Shown piece after piece: positions 52,473-62,935 of a stretch of DNA of 64,000 nucleotides (the first letter of the stretch is position 1; each line of letters starts with the position of its first letter). The notes beneath the pieces were generated by a model. That model saw only the letters and a program-made list of their open reading frames with translations, ran no database searches and was not told the origin of the DNA. The position numbers and the translations under genes were made by a program. The stretch spans positions 496,001 to 560,000 of the forward strand of contig NZ_JAKCPW010000004.1 of NCBI RefSeq assembly GCF_021440085.1, given 5' to 3'. Source of the DNA: Dyadobacter sp. CY261 (lineage in GTDB: Bacteria; Bacteroidota; Bacteroidia; Cytophagales; Spirosomataceae).

Positions 52473-53195
52473 TCAGACCCCGAATTTGTTCAACTGCTTC
52501 ACCAGCACATCGAAATCTTTGGGGTACGGTGCCTCGACACGTATAGGATCTCCGTTCATCACTGCAAATGACAGCGAATGCGCATGCAATGCAACGCGCT
52601 GAATAAGAGGCTGTTCCTCTGTGTCTTTTTTGAGATTGAACTTCCGTTTCAGACTTGAAAGGAAAATTGGCTCCCCTCCGTACTGAGGGTCACAAACGAT
52701 AGGTGCTTTCAGGCACGATAAATGTACCCGAATCTGGTGCATACGCCCTGTAATGGGGATACATTCCACTAAAGAGTAGCCACGGTAAACCTGCAAGGTG
52801 TTAAAAATCGTCTCCGCTTCCTTCCCAGCCGCGCGGTCAATCTTGACGGCTGTTCCATTTTTAAGTGGTAAAATCGGCAGGTACACCGAAATGCTTTCCA
52901 GGTTATGAATGCCATTCGCGACGGCATGGTAACGTTTGGTGACTTCCCGATGCTCGAACTGCATGGCCAAATGCCGGTAAGCAGCAGGATTTTTAGCGAA
53001 TGCCAATGCCCCGGAAGTTTCCTTGTCGAGACGGTGAGCGGCTTGCAGTTCGGGATTATATTCTTTGGCCAGCCTCAGCACGCTTCCACCACGGTCGGCC
53101 GTACGCTCATCGAGCGTTGCCAGATGCGGCGGTTTGTTAACCACCAAAAAATCCTCGTCCTCAAATAATATGATGTCTTTGAAATTGATTTTCAT
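52473..53195 (-). CDS. RluA-family pseudouridine synthase
   Basis: The 240-residue protein isomerises uridine in rRNA or tRNA. It contains ILFEDEDFLVVNKPPHLATL, the catalytic Asp motif AAHRLDKETSGALAFAKN, a TKRYHAVANG strand and GRMHQIRVHLSCLKAPIVCD. There is no N-terminal S4 domain. ATG 53195 fits the conserved N-terminus; the longer frame to 53240 starts in non-conserved sequence. RluA, RluC and RluD types cannot be separated here, so the target base is unknown. Confidence 0.9.
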   Translation of the reverse strand: MKINFKDIILFEDEDFLVVNKPPHLATLDERTADRGGSVLRLAKEYNPELQAAHRLDKETSGALAFAKNPAAYRHLAMQFEHREVTKRYHAVANGIHNLESISVYLPILPLKNGTAVKIDRAAGKEAETIFNTLQVYRGYSLVECIPITGRMHQIRVHLSCLKAPIVCDPQYGGEPIFLSSLKRKFNLKKDTEEQPLIQRVALHAHSLSFAVMNGDPIRVEAPYPKDFDVLVKQLNKFGV

Positions 53196-53325
53196 AATCG
53201 TTCTATAAAAATAATCCGGATGATGCGCCCTATCGGCCATTCATCCGGATCGTCTCGGCCAAAGGCCTTTATCCGTTGCAAAGATAACTATGTTATTTGT
53301 TTCTGTAAACTTCTTTGTAGGTCAC

Positions 53326-54036
53326 TCAAACCAATGCACCTACCTTCGTCGGATTCGGGTTGATGGTATCTGACTCAACGAGCCCGTCGCGGAGGCGGAC
53401 GATGCGGTGGGCGTAGTGCGCAATGTCTTCCTCGTGGGTTACCATCACAATCGTGTTGCCTTTGCTGTAAAGCTGGTCGAAAAGGTCCATGATCTCGTAG
53501 GAAGTTTTACTGTCGAGGTTACCGGTCGGCTCATCGGCGAGCAGGATACTCGGGTCGTTTACGAGCGCACGGGCAATGGCGACGCGCTGGCGCTGACCGC
53601 CTGAAAGTTCGTTTGGCTTATGTCCAGCACGGTTTTCGAGGCCGACATTTTTGAGTGACAGCATCGCCCGCTCGGTCCGGTCCGACTTGCTGAGCCCGGC
53701 ATAAATCAGCGGTAATGCCACATTATCAAGCGATGACATTCTAGGCAAAAGGTTAAATGTCTGAAACACAAACCCGATTTCCTTGTTACGGATCTCGGCC
53801 AGCTCGCCTTCCGACATATCGCTGACGTCCTTGTTGTTCAGGATATATTTTCCGGTGGTCGGCGTATCCAGGCAGCCGATAATGTTCATCAACGTCGATT
53901 TACCGGAGCCGGAAGGTCCCATAAACGCCACATATTCCCCTTTATTAACCGAAATCGTAACGGATTTGAGCGCCTGAATGACCTCGCTACCCATCACATA
54001 GCGCTTGGCGATCTCAGTGGTTTCAATGATTTTCAT
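53326..54036 (-). CDS. ABC transporter ATP-binding protein, MacB/LolD type
   Basis: The 236-residue protein starts [20 protein letters not shown] and has Walker [22 protein letters not shown]-loop [20 protein letters not shown], signature [18 protein letters not shown], Walker [14 protein letters not shown] and H-loop [19 protein letters not shown]. This is the LolD/MacB/FtsE-like class, which normally pairs with a FtsX-type permease for lipoprotein or export functions; no permease gene adjoins. Length is usual. Confidence 0.93.
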   Translation of the reverse strand: MKIIETTEIAKRYVMGSEVIQALKSVTISVNKGEYVAFMGPSGSGKSTLMNIIGCLDTPTTGKYILNNKDVSDMSEGELAEIRNKEIGFVFQTFNLLPRMSSLDNVALPLIYAGLSKSDRTERAMLSLKNVGLENRAGHKPNELSGGQRQRVAIARALVNDPSILLADEPTGNLDSKTSYEIMDLFDQLYSKGNTIVMVTHEEDIAHYAHRIVRLRDGLVESDTINPNPTKVGALV

Positions 54037-54068
54037 GTAAACAATTTTTCAGTTGGGAATATGGACTG

Positions 54069-54524
54069 TTACGATGCGGCGGAAACTTTACGAAAATAGG
54101 CTTGTACAAAAAACGAAGCAAGGATTACCGGTGCCGGAATGTCTTCATTAAACACTTGCCCCTGCCGCTTCCAGAAACCGGTAGGCTCAAAGCTGGCCTC
54201 TTCTTGCTCCGTGCTTACCCGCCATTTCCGGCGCATCCACGACTCAAACTGCCATTTGTACCGCGTTTCCTCGTAGGTAATCCAGGCTGAGCTTGCGAAA
54301 AGGTTGTATTCAATGCTGCCCAGGATCCTGGCGCCGTCGATATCGCGAATTTCTGTATGTCGTTGAAAAAAACCGGTGGTCCTGAATGTGAGCATATGGC
54401 CGTCGAGCTCACCGCGGGCGTCATTTTTCCAAAGAGATGTTTTCAAAATACCGGCAATGACTTTGCCCCGAAAAATCCGGCATTCCGTTTCATTGAAATT
54501 GGATTTCCAGGACAAAGCCGCCAT
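54069..54524 (-). CDS. Conserved hypothetical protein
   Basis: This 151-residue protein has no signal peptide. It reads MAALSWKSNFNETECRIFRG, then TTGFFQRHTEIRDIDGARIL and KWQFESWMRRKWRVSTEQEE. Repeated short strands suggest a tubby-like or phospholipid-scramblase-like beta barrel, in the manner of small Bacteroidota proteins, but this is an impression. It lies 32 nt upstream of the ABC ATPase gene on the same strand. Confidence 0.6.
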   Translation of the reverse strand: MAALSWKSNFNETECRIFRGKVIAGILKTSLWKNDARGELDGHMLTFRTTGFFQRHTEIRDIDGARILGSIEYNLFASSAWITYEETRYKWQFESWMRRKWRVSTEQEEASFEPTGFWKRQGQVFNEDIPAPVILASFFVQAYFRKVSAAS

Positions 54525-54564
54525 TGATGAAGTGTAATTTTGAGTTGGCTAAAATATCAAATGA

Positions 54565-57225
54565 TCAAAACTCAGCCCGTTGTTTTTCGATAAGTGCCCG
54601 CATCGGCTGATAGCGCGTCAGAAAACGCTGATAACCGGCAGGCAATCCATATTGTTTTACCTTTTCTTCACCCTCTGCGGCTTGGCCCAGTAACCCCTGG
54701 TCGAGGTTCAGCAAGGCATATTGCTCCCAAAGTTCCGGCGCATATTCGTTGTAACGAAGTGCGTCAAGCACCAGTTGGTAGGCCCGCTTCACCTGCTTTT
54801 TGCTTCTGTAAAAATCCGATGCCGCCGATACAATCCGTGCATCGAATGGATTAGCGCTTACTGCTTTTTCTAAATTGGGAACGGAAGGAGATTTGGATAT
54901 CAAAGCAAATAGGGAATCGGCTGCTGACTTCGGTTTTGCGCCTGAAAACAGTGTTTGTTTCAATTGTTCCACCGCCGCATTTTGCTCCTGCCCCTGCATT
55001 TTATCCAATAACACCACGGCTACTTCCTTCTTGCCCGACAATGCGTTCGCTACCGCCATCCCGATCGTTCCTTCAACTCCCTCAACTCCGGACAATGTTT
55101 CAATCGCTCGGTCGTACAGTCCCAACTGCAACAGCCAATGCCCCAATATTTTGCGGTATAAATTCGATTGTTCGCCCTCCTCAGCGGTCCAGCTGGTAAG
55201 AATTTCCAATGCTTTCAATTTATTTCCACTATAAAAATCGGGGTAAAGCGCTGCGAGGGACAGATCCTGCGATAACATCGGATTTTTCGCAGCGAGTTTT
55301 GGCAAAAGCGAAGCAGGCAATGTATCGAATCTGGCCTGGTTAGTGGCATAGTTGAGCAAATAGACCAGGGACGAAACGCTCAAAAGCGAATCCTTCGGTA
55401 CAGCCTCACCATTAAATGCTTCTTTGGCAAAATGCTGCCGCAAGTTTTGAACCGCCAGCCAGTTGGCTTGCCACGAAAGGTAATTCTGCTTTTCGGAATC
55501 AGTGGCGAGCGAGTCCAACAAGCCTGAATCCGTACTTTTTGCAAGGATAGCGAGCAGGTTAGTAGCTGGTATTTCCGGGCGGATCGCGTTCGTTTTGGCT
55601 AAATCGAGATAGTAGTAAGCCGAATCGGCAACATTGGTTTTGGAATACAGCATTCCGAGGTTGTTCAGTAATTCGCCGTTGGCCGGAAACCGGCGGATAC
55701 CTTCCTGCAAACTGTAAACGGCGTCAAAAAAGAGGTTTTCCTGCACCAGGATACCGCTTAGCCCTGCATACGCCTGGGGTGATGGATTTTTCAGCAGCGC
55801 CTGTCTGAAATAGAAGGCGGCAGCATTCCGATCGCCTTGTTTCAATGCCAGTGATGCCAGCGCGTAGTTAGATTTGTGATTTTGAAACTCCTGTTGCAAT
55901 GCGAGTTTATAGTACTGCTCAGCTAGGGTATATTCCTCTGTTTGAGAATGCAAATCACCCAATCCATTAAAATATCCGGCTATGGCCTGATTCACAGGAA
56001 GTAGCCGTTGAACGGAAAACAGCACCACTACGCCCGCAAATCCAAAAAGCCGCGTCTGGGTCAGGCCGAAGCGGAGGGGTTTGTACAATACTTTGTGCAC
56101 GGCCAGTTTTTGCTGAAACACCTCATAAAAGTTGACCAGCACATAGAATAGAAAAAGCACACCCATCGCCAGCTGACCTTGCACCGTCACGTCTTCCAGC
56201 GTTTCCAGCACGGGGTCGTTGGCCGTTCCCGCCATAAACCCGCCGAAGGATGCTGCAATAATAAACAAACCGATATAAAGCCAAAATCCGGCGCTACGAA
56301 AAGGAATCACACCCTCCGTCGAATCCGCACGTTTTTTGAATCCCCAAATACCTAATATACCCGACGCCAGTGCGAGGTAGAAAGGGTTGATCAATGTGAC
56401 ATTCCAATCGATCCGGCGGGTATTTTGGAGGTAAATGAGCAGCAAAAGCACTAAATACAACACGCTGATAACGATGAACTGCACCAGCCCCGAACGCCCC
56501 TTACCCGCCTGCCCGCTTGTGCTTAGCCAGACGAGCCCGGCCATGATTTCAGTGGCTGAAACGAGCAGGAAAAGGCTTGTTGCGACCAACCAAAGCGGAA
56601 ATGAATAAACGGCGGCCGTTAATGCAGGAACAGGAGAAGTTGAACCAAATGCCACAAGCGCAGCCAGCAAAATTGAAATGCCAATGATGCCCGAAATGCG
56701 TATGGCAATGCCCAGATCAGGGCGGAATGCGTGAAGGTAATAGGTGACACCGCCGTACAAAATGGTGGCCGTGATGAACAGAAAGCGATTTTCGGCGCCG
56801 AACACGCGTAAGGTTTCCAGTCGGGCAAATGCAAGGAACAGGATGAAAAGGATCATCCCGGCCAGGTACCAGAAGCGCGGCATAGTTGTTAGCGCGGCCA
56901 GTATCAATGACAAACCAACCAACGCGCCAATCCAAAACAAATAGGCCGTCACCGTATTGATTTCCATCACCGAGGACATAAAACTTTCGGTCACCAAATG
57001 CGTCGGCGTCGAAATTCCATATTGCCATTGCCCGAGTTGCAGCACATCCACGACGGCGCTCGTTTCCGATAGTTCACTCACCACATTCCACCGCACCACA
57101 TTCCCCAGGGGATCAATGCATTGCACGACCAAAAATATCAGCCCCAAAACCAACACCAGGAAAGCCGCAACCGTCATCCGCTGTTCGGATGGCGACCATA
57201 CCTTCCAGAAAAGTAAATCGTTCAT
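54565..57225 (-). CDS. Large polytopic membrane protein with C-terminal TPR domain
   Basis: The 886-residue protein has about a dozen hydrophobic helices in residues 1-420 (for example MTVAAFLVLVLGLIFLVVQC, GALVGLSLILAALTTMPRFW, GLFIIAASFGGFMAG). Then TPR-like helix pairs follow (LHSQTEEYTLAEQYYKLALQ, SYALASLALKQGDRNAAAFY-type, LGMLYSKTNVADSAYYYLDL) to the end. The topology resembles O-antigen ligase-like or tetratricopeptide membrane proteins, but the characteristic ligase motifs are not evident. Function unknown; it stands alone as a transcription unit. Confidence 0.8.
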   Translation of the reverse strand: MNDLLFWKVWSPSEQRMTVAAFLVLVLGLIFLVVQCIDPLGNVVRWNVVSELSETSAVVDVLQLGQWQYGISTPTHLVTESFMSSVMEINTVTAYLFWIGALVGLSLILAALTTMPRFWYLAGMILFILFLAFARLETLRVFGAENRFLFITATILYGGVTYYLHAFRPDLGIAIRISGIIGISILLAALVAFGSTSPVPALTAAVYSFPLWLVATSLFLLVSATEIMAGLVWLSTSGQAGKGRSGLVQFIVISVLYLVLLLLIYLQNTRRIDWNVTLINPFYLALASGILGIWGFKKRADSTEGVIPFRSAGFWLYIGLFIIAASFGGFMAGTANDPVLETLEDVTVQGQLAMGVLFLFYVLVNFYEVFQQKLAVHKVLYKPLRFGLTQTRLFGFAGVVVLFSVQRLLPVNQAIAGYFNGLGDLHSQTEEYTLAEQYYKLALQQEFQNHKSNYALASLALKQGDRNAAAFYFRQALLKNPSPQAYAGLSGILVQENLFFDAVYSLQEGIRRFPANGELLNNLGMLYSKTNVADSAYYYLDLAKTNAIRPEIPATNLLAILAKSTDSGLLDSLATDSEKQNYLSWQANWLAVQNLRQHFAKEAFNGEAVPKDSLLSVSSLVYLLNYATNQARFDTLPASLLPKLAAKNPMLSQDLSLAALYPDFYSGNKLKALEILTSWTAEEGEQSNLYRKILGHWLLQLGLYDRAIETLSGVEGVEGTIGMAVANALSGKKEVAVVLLDKMQGQEQNAAVEQLKQTLFSGAKPKSAADSLFALISKSPSVPNLEKAVSANPFDARIVSAASDFYRSKKQVKRAYQLVLDALRYNEYAPELWEQYALLNLDQGLLGQAAEGEEKVKQYGLPAGYQRFLTRYQPMRALIEKQRAEF

Positions 57226-57251
57226 ATAAATTTTTTAAATCTTCTTCCGGA

Positions 57252-57493
57252 TTACTGTCCGGTTATTTCTACGAGATGAGCCATAACTTTCGGGGGCTGC
57301 CAACCTTTTCAGAAGTGATACAAAGTCCTCATCCTTAGAGATTACAATCGCATTTTGCTCTCTTGAAAACGCAATATCACTTCGTCCTCTGCATTATGGA
57401 GGTTAAAAAAATGACGCGAGAAAGATGGGGTTTCAAAATGTTCTGTGATCCAGACGGCCAGTGCCGGCGGCAGGTGGGGTTCAGTATGATCAT
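57252..57493 (-). pseudogene. DUF5615 PIN-like toxin, destroyed by frameshifts
   Basis: Directly after the DUF433 gene, pieces of one toxin appear in three frames. The start MIILN is in one; LPPALAVWITEHFETPSFSR is in the second; DIAFSREQNAIVISKDEDF followed by VSLLKRLAAPE is in the third; and PPKVMAHLVEITGQ ends in another frame. DUF5615 proteins (about 110 residues) normally read ...LSPxLAxWI... then AIVISKDEDF ... GPPPKVI in one frame. At least three frameshifts are needed, so this is a decayed gene. Confidence 0.78.
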
Positions 57494-57726
57494 CAGGCCG
57501 CTTGCAAAACGGGGTGGTTGAGCTTAACTGCGGCATAAAGCAGACAAGCGGTAATATCCTCAGGTTCCAGATCAGGCAGTTCATCCGTGACGATCTGTTC
57601 CGGTGTTAGTCCTGCCGCCAGTAATTCAACTACATCGGTGACCCGGATACGCATATTCCGGATGCAAGGCTTGCCACCGCATTGCTTTGGATTAAAGGTA
57701 ATACGATCCAATAACTGCGTATTCAT
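57493..57726 (-). CDS. DUF433 antitoxin-like protein
   Basis: From ATG 57726 this is a 77-residue protein: LLDRITFNPKQCGGKPCIRN, MRIRVTDVVELLAAGLTPEQ and LPDLEPEDITACLLYAAV, the complete DUF433 pattern (winged-helix, Pfam antitoxin family). Its partner is normally a DUF5615 PIN-like toxin that follows immediately; here that gene is broken. The antitoxin itself looks intact. A longer frame to 57840 is not needed. Confidence 0.85.
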   Translation of the reverse strand: MNTQLLDRITFNPKQCGGKPCIRNMRIRVTDVVELLAAGLTPEQIVTDELPDLEPEDITACLLYAAVKLNHPVLQAA

Positions 57727-57920
57727 CTGCATTTTGTCGGTGTTTAAATCAAATTTAGGGATTTTAACAAGTATCTCAAACGATAAGCCGGTTCTGCCGA
57801 CGCTTAGAAAGTTCCCGTCCCCCTCTCCCCCCACCTCCATTTTCCGGAAATATTAAGCACAGTTTTAGGGAAAAACGGGCGATTTTCTAAAAAATATCCA
57901 ATAATTCACTTTCTCAGCTA

Positions 57921-59508
<1,588 letters not shown>

Positions 59509-59514
59509 GTTCAT

Positions 59515-59566
59515 GAGTTCAAAGTTTACGAGTCCAGAGTGAAGTACGCTGTTAGACTTTGAACTC
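59515..59566. repeat. Inverted repeat between atpD and atpC
   Basis: GAGTTCAAAGT (59515-59525) is exactly complementary to ACTTTGAACTC (59556-59566). The gap also has direct copies of GAGTT/GAGTC and AACTCATAAAC. Such GTTCAAAGTTTAC stretches recur, as I recall, in Cytophagales intergenic DNA. A mid-operon location means it would form a hairpin in the atpDC message. Confidence 0.65.
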
Positions 59567-59596
59567 TAAACCCATAAACTCATAAACATCAGATTT

Positions 59597-59839
59597 ATGC
59601 ATTTAGAAATCATTACCCCAGATAAAAAGGTATTTGCCGGTGAGGCGACTTCCGTTACGTTGCCGGGTACCGAAGGACAGTTTCAGGTTCTTAACCGTCA
59701 CGCGCCGCTGGTCAGCACGCTGGGCAAAGGTGATGTGGTAATCGATACCGGCAGTGCGAAACAGAACTACGTCATCGACGGTGGTGTTGTGGAGGTGTTG
59801 AACAATAAAGTATTAGTTCTCGCCGAAGCTGTCCTTTAG
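59597..59839 (+). CDS. atpC: ATP synthase F1 subunit epsilon, short form
   Basis: The 80-residue product is the beta-sandwich domain only: MHLEIITPDKKVFAGEATSV, LPGTEGQFQVLNRHAPLVST and YVIDGGVVEVLNNKVLVLAE. The C-terminal two-helix hairpin that inhibits ATP hydrolysis in many bacteria is missing, as is common in Bacteroidota. It is coupled to atpD by position (88 nt gap with a repeat). A strong terminator follows. Confidence 0.93.
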   Translation: MHLEIITPDKKVFAGEATSVTLPGTEGQFQVLNRHAPLVSTLGKGDVVIDTGSAKQNYVIDGGVVEVLNNKVLVLAEAVL

Positions 59840-59857
59840 GAAAACACATTTATTGCA

Positions 59858-59895
59858 AAATACGGGTGCTGTGAAAACGGCATCCGTATTTTTTT
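59858..59895 (+). terminator. Terminator after atpC
   Basis: AAATACGGGTGC (59858-59869) pairs with GCATCCGTATTT (59880-59891) with one G-T pair, running into T7. Confidence 0.9.
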
Positions 59896-59995
59896 GTTTC
59901 CCGGCAAATAAATCAAAACGCTCACTAATCCATCGTTAGAGCTTTGTAGTTGTCTGATTGATTATGTTGGAAAGTGAAACACCGACATCATCATC

Positions 59996-60187
59996 ATGAC
60001 ATTTACTTTGAGAAAGGGACAAACACTGGAAGATATCTTCCCTGCCAAAAAATGGGCGTTACTATTTCCGGCCTCCCAATCAGCAACTATCGGAAAAAGA
60101 CTCGATGCTCGAAAGTTTGTCGGTGTTCTGAAACGAGACTGTAATCCCCTGGAAATTCAAAGGCAGATGCGCAATGAATGGGACTAA
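59996..60187 (+). CDS. Antitoxin of a PIN-domain pair
   Basis: The 63-residue product MTFTLRKGQTLEDIFPAKKW ... ends with QRQMRNEWD, a basic protein with a short helical C-terminus, the format of small antitoxins beside VapC-like toxins. Its stop lies 14 nt inside the toxin gene. The N-terminus lacks an obvious DNA-binding motif; the family is unknown to me. Confidence 0.7.
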   Translation: MTFTLRKGQTLEDIFPAKKWALLFPASQSATIGKRLDARKFVGVLKRDCNPLEIQRQMRNEWD

Positions 60188-60545
60188 AATACTTCTGGAC
60201 ACCAATATTATCCTCAGCTTATTTGAGGGAGATTCCGATCTCGGAATAGTATTGCAGGGTGTAGAGCCATATTTGTCCTTTGTATGTGAACTTGAATTGC
60301 TTAGCAACAAATATATTTCACGGGACCATCAGGAATGCGTCGAGATGTTCCTTGCAAATTGTCATATAATTGATCTCAATGATGGCATCAAAGAGATGAC
60401 TAGATATGTCCAATGGGAGTATGGATTAAAACTTCCATATGCCCTCATCGCATCCACTGCCATGACCCTCGGCATACCATTGCTCTCCGCAGAGCATCAG
60501 TTTGAAAAGGTCAAAGAATTGATCTTCGTGTTATATCAATCCTGA
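60174..60545 (+). CDS. PIN-domain (VapC-like) protein with altered catalytic residues
   Basis: This 123-residue protein begins ILLDTNIILSLFEGD with the first catalytic Asp and has an acidic position in VCELELLSNKYIS. Near the C-terminus, where VapC proteins usually read KLPDAxIAATA and SxDxxF, it has KLPYALIASTAMTLGIPLLS followed by AEHQF. The second Asp is Tyr and the third is Glu. Activity may be reduced or lost. ATG 60174 overlaps the antitoxin gene by 14 nt. Confidence 0.82.
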   Translation: MNGTKILLDTNIILSLFEGDSDLGIVLQGVEPYLSFVCELELLSNKYISRDHQECVEMFLANCHIIDLNDGIKEMTRYVQWEYGLKLPYALIASTAMTLGIPLLSAEHQFEKVKELIFVLYQS

Positions 60546-60547
60546 AC

Positions 60548-61303
60548 TTAAACACGGCCGCTCCTTTCAAGTTGGAAATGATCCAGCTTATTGCCTTCCC
60601 ATGCAAGCCCAGCTATAACCAGCAAAATCGCCCCATTCGAAAGCGCCTCAAACTCAATCTCCTCCACGTTCCGCAGCGCCAATCCATCCCGCCTTTCTAA
60701 CAAACGGTCCTGCACTTCGAACGCCCCTTCGATCACAAACGCAAATACGCTGTGACGGGCACTCTGATTCGTAAAAATGCCTTCCACCCGGCCGTCGTAT
60801 TGCCCGATGAACAGATCGGCGGAGCTTCTGTTGTAGCCACGTACCGGGAGAAGCTCATTCGCTTGACTTAAATCAAAGTGAGTGGTGATGTCGGATAATG
60901 ACGGCGGGATGTTTAAAGATTGATCGTCATGGACCCTAATCTGCAAATAATTGATCACCTCGTCAGGGTACGGGTTGGTAATGGTATAAACCTTGTCGGG
61001 GGACGCCAGAAAAAACAGCGCCTGTCCCGAATTCACAAATTGGAGCTCCCTACCCTTTTCTTCCACTTCGATCGCTCCGGCCACCGGCAGCAAAATAACC
61101 TGGCAAAATTTTTCTACCCGCAGCTCGTAACTGCATTCGGCCATGAGCGTTTCATCGTTCAGGACTTCCAACGTTCCAAATGCCTCGCGCCCGTCAGCCC
61201 GGTATTCTTCAAAATTGAATGTTTTGAAACTGCGGAAGCCATCCATCTGGAAATACCCACGCAGGCTTTCCAGGTATATCTGAGCGTCGTTTTGTATCAG
61301 CAT
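60548..61303 (-). CDS. Pirin-like bicupin protein
   Basis: This 251-residue protein reads LRGYFQMDGFRSFKTFNFEE, then beta-rich cupin strands (GAIEVEEKGRELQFVNSGQA, VYTITNPYPDEVINYLQIRV) and a second cupin half (ARHSVFAFVIEGAFEVQDRL, ALRNVEEIEFEALSNGAIL). The two-cupin layout and the C-terminal 'LERRDGLALRN' region are like pirin/quercetinase-type proteins, but the metal-binding His set of pirins is not evident in the first half. It may be a non-metal member. It is probably cytoplasmic; substrate unknown. Confidence 0.7.
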   Translation of the reverse strand: MLIQNDAQIYLESLRGYFQMDGFRSFKTFNFEEYRADGREAFGTLEVLNDETLMAECSYELRVEKFCQVILLPVAGAIEVEEKGRELQFVNSGQALFFLASPDKVYTITNPYPDEVINYLQIRVHDDQSLNIPPSLSDITTHFDLSQANELLPVRGYNRSSADLFIGQYDGRVEGIFTNQSARHSVFAFVIEGAFEVQDRLLERRDGLALRNVEEIEFEALSNGAILLVIAGLAWEGNKLDHFQLERSGRV

Positions 61304-61330
61304 AATGATAGATTTTAGGGGTTATCCATA

Positions 61331-61340
61331 GTCGGCGGTC
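61331..61340. repeat. Copy of the GTCGGCGGTC-type intergenic repeat
   Basis: GTCGGCGGTC followed by CAC lies between two minus-strand genes. The core matches the copies near 4835, 15054 and 15074. Confidence 0.35.
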
Positions 61341-61382
61341 CACAATCTTGCATTAGTTCAAAAAAAGTTGGCAAGCCCCGCA

Positions 61383-62120
61383 TCAGGCGCTTACCACAAT
61401 CGCATGCGTCAATTCATAACCTGCCGAAACACTGCCGGTAACGGTCGGCATTTCGGTGCTTACTCCGTCGCCGAAAACATTGTCCTTCGCATTGGTAGTA
61501 TCCGCTTGCCCGTGGCTCGCGTACACGCCCTGCGCATACACAACTTTGCTGATCTCTTCCGGAAACGCGATCTGCGTAACGAGGAGCGATTTCCCGCTCG
61601 CATTATATATATGCACGTGAATGTGCGGCGCGCGGCCCGAGTACCAGCCCGGGTAAATGCTGGTGAATGTCACCAGCCCATTGGCATCGGACGTCTGCCG
61701 CCCGCGCAGGAAGTGCACACTGGTATAATTGGTCGATTGCATCCCCGAGCCGCCATACTCCGAGTAACTACCGGCCGCATCGCAATGCCAGATGTCAACT
61801 AAAGCGCTTTCCAAGCCTTCGCAGCTGTTGTTTTTATTTTGAATGGTGATCTTGACCGTCAGTTTGTTCCCTTGCCTGTCGGAAGTAATGTCGTTGGAAA
61901 CAAGGCTTGAAGGCGATTTGGTGGGAAATGGCCCTGCTGTCTCTGAGGCTGTGAGCGTGCAGCTTCCTGATGTCGAACCCGAGGTGCTACCGGATGCAGA
62001 CCCGGTTTCAGTGGTGGTTTCAACGGGATCGACAGAGTCATTTGAGCAACTGATGATGGGAATGATCGTCGCCAGTCCAAGCGCCGAAAACCCCCTTTTT
62101 AAAAATTCCTTGCGTTCCAT
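61383..62120 (-). CDS. Intradiol ring-cleavage dioxygenase-like lipoprotein
   Basis: The 245-residue product has a Tat/lipoprotein-like leader (RKEFLKRGFSALGLATIIPI then SCS), a Ser/Gly/Thr-rich linker (about 35-52), and the intradiol dioxygenase fold. Visible are TAGPFPTKSP, VDIWHCDAAGSYSEYGGSG, FTSIYPGWYSGRAPHIHVHI with the Tyr and two His iron ligands, and a conserved Tyr in the preceding segment. In the classic enzymes the reaction is cleavage of catechol or protocatechuate with non-heme Fe(III). Being exported, it may act on phenolics outside the cytoplasm. Substrate is unknown. Confidence 0.85.
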   Translation of the reverse strand: MERKEFLKRGFSALGLATIIPIISCSNDSVDPVETTTETGSASGSTSGSTSGSCTLTASETAGPFPTKSPSSLVSNDITSDRQGNKLTVKITIQNKNNSCEGLESALVDIWHCDAAGSYSEYGGSGMQSTNYTSVHFLRGRQTSDANGLVTFTSIYPGWYSGRAPHIHVHIYNASGKSLLVTQIAFPEEISKVVYAQGVYASHGQADTTNAKDNVFGDGVSTEMPTVTGSVSAGYELTHAIVVSA

Positions 62121-62236
62121 ATATGCAACAGTTCTGTAAGTTTGAATACATTATCGTATTCGCATCACCTTTTGTTGCGGAAAAGACGGATGTGTCGGTC
62201 AACAACCCGATTTTACCGGTGAATCGGTAGACCACT

Positions 62237-62935
62237 TCATGAGGTTTGTTGATTTTTCCATTTGTCAATAAAATCGAGATAACTGTCACTTACCGGTAGC
62301 TCAAAGCCCGACAAAAGCGTAACTTTCTTGCTCTGAATAGATTTTACTTGAAGATCGGGTACGATATAACTTCTATGAATGCGACTAAATCCATTTTCAG
62401 GTAAAATTTCCAATATCCCTTTCAACGACATCAGCGTCGTGACCGGGTGCCGCGAACCCAACAAATGGATTTTGATATAATCCTCCATTCCCTCGATAAA
62501 TGCAATATCACTCAGGAAAATCTTGATCGCCTTGTATTCCGAACGAACGACGATCGACTCTTCCGTTTGCCTCGGCTTTTTCTGCTCAAACCGTTCGGCA
62601 GCTTTTTGTACAGCCTTCTCAAATCGCTCGATGGTAATGGGTTTTAAAAGGTAATCCACAGCTTCCAACTCGAAACCTTCATAGGCGAATTTCTTATAGG
62701 CGGTCGTAAAGATGATCATCGGCCTGGTTTCCAGTCTGGCTACCAGTTCCAGGCCTGTCAGATCGGGCATATTGATGTCGATGAAAAGCAAATCTATCGG
62801 ATTGGATTTCAAAAAACGTCGGCCTTCGACGGCGTCATCGAACTTCCCGACAAGTTTCAGCAGCGGGAATGCGGTTATGTATTTTTCAAGAATACTCAGC
62901 GCGAGTGGTTCGTCGTCTATGATCACGCATTTCAT
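62237..62935 (-). CDS. LytTR family response regulator
   Basis: The 232-residue regulator has a receiver domain with CVIIDDEPLALSILEKYITA, the phospho-Asp in IDLLFIDINMPDLTGLELVA, FTTAYKKFAYEGFELEAVDY and LLKPI, then a LytTR DNA-binding domain (VRSEYKAIKIFLSDIAFIEG, GFSRIHRSYIVPDL). This is the AgrA/LytR/AlgR type. Its start overlaps the end of the kinase gene (ATGA), so the two form one translationally coupled two-component pair. Confidence 0.95.
   Translation of the reverse strand: MKCVIIDDEPLALSILEKYITAFPLLKLVGKFDDAVEGRRFLKSNPIDLLFIDINMPDLTGLELVARLETRPMIIFTTAYKKFAYEGFELEAVDYLLKPITIERFEKAVQKAAERFEQKKPRQTEESIVVRSEYKAIKIFLSDIAFIEGMEDYIKIHLLGSRHPVTTLMSLKGILEILPENGFSRIHRSYIVPDLQVKSIQSKKVTLLSGFELPVSDSYLDFIDKWKNQQTS

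Noticed and set aside
57342..57584. 80-residue minus-strand open frame over the DUF433/DUF5615 junction
   Set aside because: It fuses an out-of-frame part of DUF433 with one third of the broken toxin; it is a by-product of frameshifts.
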